Positions 41,622 through 46,611 of a DNA stretch of 46,611 nucleotides are shown piece by piece. The notes beneath the pieces were generated by a model. The model was given only the letters and a program-made list of their open reading frames with translations, was not told where the DNA came from and made no database searches. Position numbers and translations under genes: made by a program. Position 1 is the stretch's first letter; each line of letters starts with the position of its first letter. This stretch comes from Pseudomonadota bacterium (GTDB lineage Bacteria > Pseudomonadota > Gammaproteobacteria > Xanthomonadales > Rhodanobacteraceae), in contig JAEWGO010000017.1 of NCBI GenBank assembly GCA_023388255.1, positions 1 through 46,611 of the forward strand, written 5' to 3'.

Positions 41622-42311
41622 ATGTCGCGACATGGCGGGGAAACGCATCGATCCGGTCGCGTCGGCTGGCTGCGTGCCGCCGTGCTTGGCGCCAATGACG
41701 GCATCGTCTCCACGGCCAGTCTGATCGTCGGCTTCGCCGCATCCGGTGCGGACCGCCACAGTCTGCTGCTCGCCGGTGTGGCCGGGCTGGTCGGCGGTGC
41801 GATGTCGATGGCGGCCGGCGAATTCGTCTCGGTCAGCTCGCAAGCCGATGCCGAACATGCCGACCTCGCGATCGAACGCCACGAGCTCGATCGCTATCCG
41901 GATGGCGAATTGCGCGAACTCGCCGGCATCTATGTCAAGCGCGGACTTGACCCCGCACTGGCAAAGCAGGTGGCCGAACAATTGACCGCACACGACGCAC
42001 TCGCCGCGCATGCGCGCGACGAACTCGGCATCACGCACGAAATGCGCGCGCGCCCCTTGCAGGCGGCTGCCTCATCGGCCACCGCGTTCGCCACCGGCGC
42101 CGCGCTGCCGTTGCTGATCGCCGCGTTCGCGCCGCTGCACGGTCTCACCATCACGATGATGATCGCCTCGCTGGCGTGCCTTGCCACGCTCGGCGCCGCT
42201 GCCGCGCGCGCCGGCGGTGCGCCGATGCTGCGCGGCGCCGCGCGCGTGGTGATCTGGAGCGCCTTGGCGATGGCCGCGACTGCGGCGGTTGGACGGCTGT
42301 TCGACGCCTGA
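41622..42311 (+). CDS. VIT1/CCC1 family Fe2+/Mn2+ transporter
   Basis: A 229-aa membrane protein. WLRAAVLGANDGIVSTASLIVGFAASG is the family opening with the metal-path Asp, followed by GLVGGAMSMAAGEFVSVSSQADAEHADLAIER, where the Met- and Glu-rich segment forms the metal-binding region. A soluble loop (about 80-140) and three C-terminal helices complete it. The transporters move Fe2+ or Mn2+ out of the cytosol. In-frame starts exist at 41607, 41613 and 41622; GGAG (41609-41612) favours 41622. It is convergent with the GNAT gene, 12 bp apart. Confidence 0.92.
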   Translation: MSRHGGETHRSGRVGWLRAAVLGANDGIVSTASLIVGFAASGADRHSLLLAGVAGLVGGAMSMAAGEFVSVSSQADAEHADLAIERHELDRYPDGELRELAGIYVKRGLDPALAKQVAEQLTAHDALAAHARDELGITHEMRARPLQAAASSATAFATGAALPLLIAAFAPLHGLTITMMIASLACLATLGAAAARAGGAPMLRGAARVVIWSALAMAATAAVGRLFDA

Positions 42312-42323
42312 TCGGCGCTTTTC

Positions 42324-42860
42324 TCAGAGCGCCATGCCGTACAGCGCCGTGTCCGATCCATCCGGCGACAATTGCAGCATCCGCTCGAAGCGCAGGCCGA
42401 GTTTTTCGAGCAGCCGGATCGACGATTCGTTGCCGGGCGACACGATCGCGACGAGACGTTCCAGCCGCAGCGATTCCCGCGCATGCCGCACGGTGGCCTG
42501 CGCGGCTTCGAGCGCATGACCGTGGCCCCGGAACAACGGCAGGAATGCGAAACCGATATCGACATCATCGAGCGTGTCGCGTTTGATCAGGCCGCAGATG
42601 CCGATCGCCTCGCGCGTCGATTCCAGCTCGACCAGCCACAAGCCGAACCCGAAGCGCGCGTAGCTCGCCTGCGGTCCGTTGGCAATATAGGCGCGTGCAT
42701 CGTCGAGGTTGCGCACGCCCTTGTCACCGATGAAGCGCAGCCATGACGGATCGTTGACGAGTTCGAGCACGAACGGCGCATCGTCGGCATCGAGCCTGCG
42801 CAAGGCGAGGCGCGCGGTGGTGGTCACGGTCGATGATTCTGCTTGCGCTCGGTCGGGCAT
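42324..42860 (-). CDS. GNAT N-acetyltransferase, RimJ/RimL type
   Basis: A 178-aa acetyltransferase: TTTARLALRRLDADDAPFVLELVNDPSWLRFIGD opening, IGICGLIKRDTLDDVDIGFAFLP strands, FRGHGHALEAAQATVRHA pyrophosphate-binding helix region, and LVAIVSPGNESSIRLLEKLGLRFE, the classic RimJ/RimL-type N-x-x-S-x-x-L-x-E-K-x-G-F end. These enzymes acetylate N-terminal amines or small molecules; the target is unknown. Start ATG 42860. It begins the minus-strand accessory cluster. Confidence 0.9.
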   Translation of the reverse strand: MPDRAQAESSTVTTTARLALRRLDADDAPFVLELVNDPSWLRFIGDKGVRNLDDARAYIANGPQASYARFGFGLWLVELESTREAIGICGLIKRDTLDDVDIGFAFLPLFRGHGHALEAAQATVRHARESLRLERLVAIVSPGNESSIRLLEKLGLRFERMLQLSPDGSDTALYGMAL

Positions 42861-42902
42861 GCGTGCGGCTTCCTCTTTGCGGATGGATTGAACCCGGTGC
42901 GC

Positions 42903-43331
42903 TCACGTCGATGGCGCCAGCGCGGCGCGCGGGGACGACTTGATGAACTCGATGCGTCGGAAGCGCAGTGCCGTCCAGTCCTCGTCGATCGCGACCGCTC
43001 GCACCGTATCGAAACCGAGGCCGCGCAGCACGCTCCAGCCGGTGTCGCGATTGAAGTCGCAGGTGTACTTCCTCGACGTTCCCTTCGGATATGCGAACCA
43101 CAGCAGGGCATCGCCTTCGGCCTTTGCTGCGAGTTCCCTGGAAAGGCGGTCGACCGCCACCTGCGTGGTCGCGAAGGCGAGCGCGAAACGCACGGCGTCT
43201 GCTGTCGACAGATCGCGCTGCACCGCGACGCCTTCGAGCGCCTTCAGTTCGGCTTCGAACGATGCAGGCGGATCGAGCACGACGATCTGCTCCTGACCTT
43301 TGAGGTTCAGCTTCTCAAATACCGACTTCAT
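42903..43331 (-). CDS. DUF3052-like protein
   Basis: A 142-aa protein: FEKLNLKGQEQIVVLDPPASFEAEL opens like DUF3052 (a 'KLGIKPGxRVxxLGAP'-type start), then DALLWFAYPKGTSRKYTCDFNRDTGWSVL and VRAVAIDEDWTALRFRR, the 'W-hA-h-PK' and 'xxDExWSxLRF' landmarks. Function unknown. GTG 43340 and ATGs at 43337 and 43331 are in frame; spacing from AGGG favours 43331. The 5' end overlaps the upstream GNAT gene by 17 bp, indicating co-translation. Confidence 0.72.
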   Translation of the reverse strand: MKSVFEKLNLKGQEQIVVLDPPASFEAELKALEGVAVQRDLSTADAVRFALAFATTQVAVDRLSRELAAKAEGDALLWFAYPKGTSRKYTCDFNRDTGWSVLRGLGFDTVRAVAIDEDWTALRFRRIEFIKSSPRAALAPST

Positions 43332-43764
43332 CACCATCACCCTGGCTTGATCCGCAATACGCCGACGGACGATAGCGCTCCATCAGCGTTTGCGGGAGGT
43401 GGGGCGCATCGAAACCGAATGGTGCATACAGTCCATGCGCATCCGCCGTCGCCAAGGTGAAGCGCCGCAGGCCTTGCAGATCGGGATGGGCAAGCACCGC
43501 CTGCACCAGACGCCTGCCGAAGCCGTTGCCGCGCTGTTCCGGTACGACGAAGACGTCGACCAGATTGGCGAAGGTCGCACGGTCGGAAATGACGCGGGCG
43601 AACGCAATCTGTCGCTGTCCGAGGAATCCGCCGAAGCACAGCGAGTGCTCGATGGATCTCTGCACGATCGCCAGCGGGATGCCCTTCGCCCAACTTGAAT
43701 GGCGAGACAGGAAATCGTGGATCAGCGGAACATCCAGCCTGGTCTTGTCGCACGTGACGAGCAC
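43315..43764 (-). CDS. GNAT family N-acetyltransferase
   Basis: A 149-aa GNAT with the family core: LCFGGFLGQRQIAFARVISDRATFANLVDVFVVPEQRGNGFGRRLVQAVL contains the central strands and the R-G-N-G-F-G acetyl-CoA loop; FTLATADAHGLYAPFGF closes the fold. It starts with GTG 43764, supported by GGAG 6 nt upstream, and begins 12 bp downstream of the PaiB-like gene. Substrate unknown. The C-terminus overlaps the DUF3052-like gene. Confidence 0.9.
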   Translation of the reverse strand: MLVTCDKTRLDVPLIHDFLSRHSSWAKGIPLAIVQRSIEHSLCFGGFLGQRQIAFARVISDRATFANLVDVFVVPEQRGNGFGRRLVQAVLAHPDLQGLRRFTLATADAHGLYAPFGFDAPHLPQTLMERYRPSAYCGSSQGDGDEVGI

Positions 43765-43776
43765 GATGATCTCCAG

Positions 43777-44403
43777 TCAGCCCGCGCCGCGTTCGACGAA
43801 TTCCGCCATCGACGCCATGCCCAGCTCGCGCAATCCCGCGGCCACACTCGCGCGATCCGACTCCGGCCGGTTCTGGCTCGCTTTCCACTTCCCTTCCAGC
43901 CGCGTGATGGTGATCTCGATGCCGACGATGCTGCCGAGCAGCTTCTCCGTGTAGTCGGCCGGCGCATCGGAAACCGCCCAGGGATGCGGAAACGACGCCT
44001 CCTGGCGAGCCGTCAGCTTCTCGATCTGAGCCTTCACCCAGCGCGTATCGTCGATGACTCGGATCTGTCCATGCGCATGGACGACGATGTAGTTCCATGT
44101 GGGCACGACCTTGCCCGACTCGGACTTCGACGGATACCACGACGGCGTGACGTAGGCATGCGGACCGTGGAAGACGGCGACTGCCTCGGAGCCTTCCGAA
44201 ACCTCGCGCCACAGCGGATTGGCGCGCGCGACGTGGCAAAGCAGCGTGCCACGCGGCTGCTTGAGCTTGTCGAGCTCCATCGGAACATGGTTGACGCACA
44301 AGCCTGCTGCGCCCAGCGTGACCAGTGTGGCGAACGGATACGCCATGACAAGCTCGTGCATGGCCTCGATGCCGGGTTGCTCGAATGGCCGGGGGATGTA
44401 CAA
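43777..44403 (-). CDS. PaiB-like FMN-binding protein
   Basis: A 208-aa flavin-binding split-barrel protein of the PaiB type ('FMN-binding negative transcriptional regulator'): MYIPRPFEQP opening, FATLVTLGAAGLCVNHVPMELD, GTLLCHVARANPLWREV, FHGPHAYVTPSWYPSK, VPTWNYIVVHAHGQIRVIDD. Bacillus PaiB was described as a regulator of sporulation and protease genes, but many relatives are probably flavin or haem-binding enzymes without a DNA-binding domain, as is the case here. Start ATG 44403. It leads the GNAT and DUF3052-like genes. Confidence 0.9.
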   Translation of the reverse strand: MYIPRPFEQPGIEAMHELVMAYPFATLVTLGAAGLCVNHVPMELDKLKQPRGTLLCHVARANPLWREVSEGSEAVAVFHGPHAYVTPSWYPSKSESGKVVPTWNYIVVHAHGQIRVIDDTRWVKAQIEKLTARQEASFPHPWAVSDAPADYTEKLLGSIVGIEITITRLEGKWKASQNRPESDRASVAAGLRELGMASMAEFVERGAG

Positions 44404-44460
44404 GGGCGTCTCCTGCGCGTCGTCAGTGCTTGCCGAAATCGGAGTGCGCCTCGATGCAGC

Positions 44461-44835
44461 TCACTCGGCCCACGGTGGCGTCATCGCCTGGCCGTCCGGC
44501 ATCAGGAACTGCATGCCGGACGGAGAAACGATCAGCCACTCGGCGTCCCGACCGCTGGCGTTCTCGATACTGTGTGGTGCGCCGCCCGGGACGATGAGTA
44601 TGTCGCCGGCGGCGAGCTGCCATGCAGTGCCATCGACGGTCACCTCGACGGTGCCATCCAGCATCACCATCACTTCCTCGGCCATGTGCGCATGCAGCGG
44701 GTTCCGCCGTCCGCTTTCCATGCGCTGGCGGATGACGCTGACCTGCTCGGCTCCCAGCCTCTTGGTCGCGAGCGGCGTGACGGAAGCATTCGGTGTCTCG
44801 AAAGTGATCAAGGAATCTGCGGCGTGGACTTTCAT
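44461..44835 (-). CDS. Small cupin-domain protein
   Basis: A 124-aa single-domain cupin. The metal site is visible as HAHMAEEVMVMLDGTVEVTVDG, matching G(X)5HXH(X)3-4E(X)6G, and GDILIVPGGAPHSIENASG is cupin motif 2 with its His. Such proteins bind a metal and either act as dioxygenases/isomerases or sense small molecules. Start ATG 44835 (MKVHAADSLITFE). The frame continues to 44907 without support. Separated from the PaiB-like gene by 57 bp. Confidence 0.88.
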   Translation of the reverse strand: MKVHAADSLITFETPNASVTPLATKRLGAEQVSVIRQRMESGRRNPLHAHMAEEVMVMLDGTVEVTVDGTAWQLAAGDILIVPGGAPHSIENASGRDAEWLIVSPSGMQFLMPDGQAMTPPWAE

Positions 44836-45035
44836 GAGGATTCCGGCAAAGGCGTCACAACAATGCCGCGCGACCCGCGGGCGCAGCCTTGGCGAAGCGG
44901 TCAACATCGAAGAGCCGATCCTCGCAGTCGAACGCAGGCGAAGGGTTGGCCTCGGCTTGCGGCTTGAGTTGCAAGGGCCGCCGAACTACCCGTTCCGTAC
45001 CGCGGTGGCTTGCCCGCGCATGGATCGCCGGCCAC

Positions 45036-45536
45036 TCATCCGTGGTTCGAGGCCGCTGCCGAATCGCCGGATCGGCGTATCCAGGCTGCGCCGACGAACA
45101 CGCTGATCGGCACGCCGAACAGGAGTGTGTGCGACATCAGATCCAGCACGGTGGCCAGCGGCGCGAACGTCACCGCGCGAGGGAATGCCGAAAGCGGCAG
45201 GACGACGAGCCGCATCACCAGAAACACCATGCAACCGAAAGCGATCCCGCACGACACCGGGCGCAACGCGATGCGCGGCGTGCGCCAGAGCGCTGCGAGG
45301 AACAGCGCCGCCCACAGCCAGGACAGCGCGAAATGGAGCGCCAACCCGAGAAGTGCGCTGGCGAAACCGCCCGAGAACGCCGCGTTTCCAAGGATTCCGC
45401 TGGCGACCGTTTGCAGCAGACGGCCCGGAGGCATGCCATTCCACGCGGCAAACGAAATGGCGAACAGGATGTCCAGCAAACCGGCGATGCCGCCGCCCGC
45501 CAACACCGACTTCGTCAGGATCGTGCGACTCGTCAT
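45036..45536 (-). CDS. Four-helix membrane protein, unknown function
   Basis: A 166-aa protein with about four membrane helices: TKSVLAGGGIAGLLDILFAISFAAW, SALLGLALHFALSWLWAALFLAALW, GIAFGCMVFLVMRLVVLPLSAFP and LMSHTLLFGVPISVFVGAAWI. It resembles the YagU/DUF1440-type group only in general pattern, so no name is given. The start ATG 45536 is supported by GGGAG 5 nt upstream. The frame is open to 45869 but those residues are Arg-rich and without coding features. Confidence 0.7.
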   Translation of the reverse strand: MTSRTILTKSVLAGGGIAGLLDILFAISFAAWNGMPPGRLLQTVASGILGNAAFSGGFASALLGLALHFALSWLWAALFLAALWRTPRIALRPVSCGIAFGCMVFLVMRLVVLPLSAFPRAVTFAPLATVLDLMSHTLLFGVPISVFVGAAWIRRSGDSAAASNHG

Positions 45537-45875
45537 TTCGTCTCCCCCGCGCCATGCCTGGATCGCGCCTCGTGCCGTCACGATGCGGGTTCGTCGCATT
45601 GCTTCGCATGCGGTTTGCGCCAAGGCGAGCGTATCGCGCGCCGAATGCAGGTCAGCGGGCGCCTGTGCGACCGCCGAGCGCTCACCCCACGGTTGCATAC
45701 GCGACCGCAACGCATCACTTGCCAAAAGGCGCTGTACCCGATCCCTTGCGAGAGAAGTCCATGCACGAATGGTCGGCTGGCCAACTTGCGCAAGCCAGCC
45801 GCGAACCGTCGCCGAGCGGCTTGGCCGAACCAATCCGAAAGCGATTGCCGATACAAGCGATTGCTGCACGACGGC
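45537..45875. other. 339-bp interval without recognisable gene
   Basis: ORFs in several frames are present but none shows a domain, signal peptide or good start. A nested inverted repeat lies at 45775-45800 (GGCTGG and CCAGCC arms around CTTGCGCAAG). It separates the chromosomal membrane-protein gene from the cassette-like segment. Confidence 0.5.
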
Positions 45876-45948
45876 GACTTTACCCGTTCGAGCTGTACCA
45901 TCAAAAGGCGGCCCGCATGGGCCATCCGCCCCGAACGAAATGTCAGAC
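45876..45948 (-). other. Candidate degenerate attC site at the end of the cassette ORF
   Basis: Read on the minus strand, GTCTGAC (45948-45942, one mismatch to RYYYAAC) contains the TGA stop of the preceding ORF, as is usual for cassettes. TTTCGTTC follows, then the hairpin GGCCC-ATGC-GGGCC inside GGCGG/CCGCC arms, and a distant GAACG that pairs with CGTTC. The final GTTRRRY core is not clear (GGGTAAAGTC), so the element is degenerate or the resemblance is partial. Confidence 0.35.
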
Positions 45949-46305
45949 GACCAGCCGACTCAACATGTAGCTCTCGCCGTCTGGAGCAACTATGCGAATC
46001 GCATCGCCCTGTGCCTTGGAAAGAAGCTCCGCGGCTGACAAGTCCTGATGGGACAGGTCAACGGTTGCTCGAGGTAGCTCGGACGTCGCAATTGCGGCTC
46101 GCTTGTGCGGCTCCTGCAGGATCTGCTTGTTGACTATGTCAACGCGGCCCGCCATGAGCAGACGCATGTCTTGGATTAGATAGGCCGCAAGCTCGTCATC
46201 GGAGATGTCACTTCCTGAAATATCCAGACGGAAATCCTGCGCAGACAGGCTGCCTCCGTTCGTGAAGTGAACAACGAAGTCGAACTTGACGCGATAGTCG
46301 CTCAT
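45943..46305 (-). CDS. Orphan ORF, probable integron gene cassette
   Basis: A 120-aa soluble protein. The N-terminal half (VKFDFVVHFTNGGSLSAQDF and ISDDELAAYLIQDMRLLMAGRV) is a compact alpha/beta pattern ending in NKQILQEPHKRA; the C-terminal half (TVDLSHQDLSAAELLSKAQG, then DAIRIVAPDGESYMLSRLVV) resembles a short antitoxin-like helix-strand motif. No family is assigned. The ATG lies 11 nt after the end of an attC-like site, without a Shine-Dalgarno, and the stop falls in a second attC-like box: the layout of a mobile cassette. Codon use is less GC-biased than in the neighbours. Confidence 0.6.
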   Translation of the reverse strand: MSDYRVKFDFVVHFTNGGSLSAQDFRLDISGSDISDDELAAYLIQDMRLLMAGRVDIVNKQILQEPHKRAAIATSELPRATVDLSHQDLSAAELLSKAQGDAIRIVAPDGESYMLSRLVV

Positions 46306-46316
46306 TTTATGTAGTG

Positions 46317-46376
46317 GTCCAACGCCTGAATCGAGCCGCGCCGCAAAGCGGCGCCGGCTGGATCGAATTGTGAGGC
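46317..46376 (-). other. attC-like integron recombination site
   Basis: On the minus strand the 60-bp element reads: R' GCCTCAC (46376-46370, one mismatch to RYYYAAC), AATTCGATC, central arms GCCGGCGCCGC-TTT-GCGGCGCGGC, GATTCAGGC, and R'' GTTGGAC (46323-46317, exact GTTRRRY). Length, imperfect inner arms and core boxes are those of an attC site, closely resembling attC sites of aadA-type cassettes. The cassette ORF starts 11 nt downstream, in the expected orientation. Confidence 0.75.
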
Positions 46377-46484
46377 CGCACGCGTCGCACCCAAGCAACC
46401 TTGCCGTCTATGGATTTGGATTGTTGCATCTGGGATCCCAACGCCGATCAACGGTGGACAGATCATCTTTTGGTTCCCCGTCAC
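46377..46484 (-). pseudogene. Possible tail of a preceding cassette ORF
   Basis: A short open frame on the minus strand (ending in GCLGATRAA) runs directly into R' of the attC-like site, in the frame in which a canonical R' (TAAC instead of TCAC) would supply a TAA stop. This is the usual position of a cassette ORF end. No homology is recognised, the 5' part is cut off near the IS fragment, and the ORF may simply be chance. Confidence 0.3.
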
Positions 46485-46485
46485 C

Positions 46486-46611
46486 GGCGATGTCTACCTG
46501 CGCATGCTGCTCATCCACGGCGCCCGTGCCGTGCTGCGCAGCGCCAAGCTCGCGCAGAAGAACCAGCAACCGCTCGACCGCCTCCGCGCCTGGGCGCTGG
46601 CCCTGTCCGAA
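46486..46611 (+). mobile_element. IS110/IS1111-type transposase, truncated C-terminal fragment
   Basis: The last 42 codons read GDVYLRMLLIHGARAVLRSA and continue with KLAQKNQQPLDRLRAWALAL to the window edge. G-D-x-Y-L-R-x-L-L-I-H-G-A-R is the hallmark of the IS110/IS1111 transposase C-terminal domain. Residues encoded just before (46470-46485) do not fit the family, so the gene is broken at about 46486; the remainder continues beyond the window. Some IS1111-group elements insert specifically into attC sites, and an attC-like site is about 110 bp away. Confidence 0.8.

Noticed and set aside
44836..45035. The 200-bp gap between the cupin and the membrane-protein gene, tested for attC sites
   Set aside because: No pair of RYYYAAC and GTTRRRY boxes with complementary arms; the minus-strand accessory genes before 45536 are therefore not called cassettes.
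45578..45925. 115-aa minus-strand ORF upstream of the membrane-protein gene
   Set aside because: Arg/Ser-rich with no start signal or domain; crosses the degenerate attC-like element.

Overview
The window is GC-rich, gene-dense gammaproteobacterial chromosome. Gene content points to Xanthomonadales, most likely Rhodanobacteraceae or Xanthomonadaceae: a YcgL protein after an rRNA operon, the lptM-dapF-DUF484-xerC and hslVU-DUF971-ubiE neighbourhoods, an HslV with a short propeptide, a GspA/GspB pair, and dispersed REP-like hairpins. This lineage call is inferred from gene order and protein style; no search was run. I saw no tRNA, CRISPR array or prophage.

Layout. 1-125 is the 3' end of a 5S rRNA gene and its terminator. 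218-4012 (+) holds a YcgL protein and a large membrane-anchored ankyrin protein. 4071-7925 (-) is an overlapping three-gene unit: a Kef-type antiporter, a DprE1-like FAD oxidase and a DprE2-like reductase. 8067-11411 holds a small membrane protein, an ATP-grasp (RimK-like) enzyme divergent from a GNAT across a perfect palindrome, and a membrane protein. 11481-21103 (+) is a housekeeping block: lptM, dapF, DUF484, xerC, hslV, hslU, DUF971, DUF4337, ubiE and an M1 aminopeptidase. A sigma32-like promoter precedes hslV and a VIPAQAGIH-type repeat separates hslV from hslU. 21218-28845 holds a TPR membrane protein, a candidate small RNA with an orphan terminator, a beta-solenoid secreted protein, gpmI-envC-ctpA, and a signal-anchored protein followed by a signal peptidase I. 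28885-34137 (-) holds DUF1820, rhomboid, gspB, gspA/exeA (with a CRP/Clp-like site upstream) and a MATE transporter. 34314-40624 holds a VPS10-type propeller protein, an EcsC-like protein, a DUF5666 secreted protein and a membrane protein. 40696-42311 (+) is an SRPBCC/ArsR pair behind two palindromes, then a VIT1/CCC1 transporter. 42324-45536 (-) is a run of small accessory genes (two GNATs, DUF3052, PaiB-like, cupin, membrane protein).

The right end (45876-46611) looks mobile. An orphan 120-aa ORF starts 11 nt after a 60-bp element with the layout of an integron attC site. Its stop codon lies in the first box of a second, degenerate attC-like element. Just beyond is a truncated IS110/IS1111-type transposase, a group known to include elements that target attC sites. 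This is the most unusual part of the window: probably the edge of an integron cassette array, or of an integrase-less attC cluster, with no integrase inside the window.

How the genes work together: most of the window serves the cell envelope and protein quality control. That covers LptM for LPS-transporter assembly, EnvC for amidase activation, CtpA, LepB, rhomboid and M1 proteases, HslVU, GspAB for secretin assembly, and DapF for meso-diaminopimelate.
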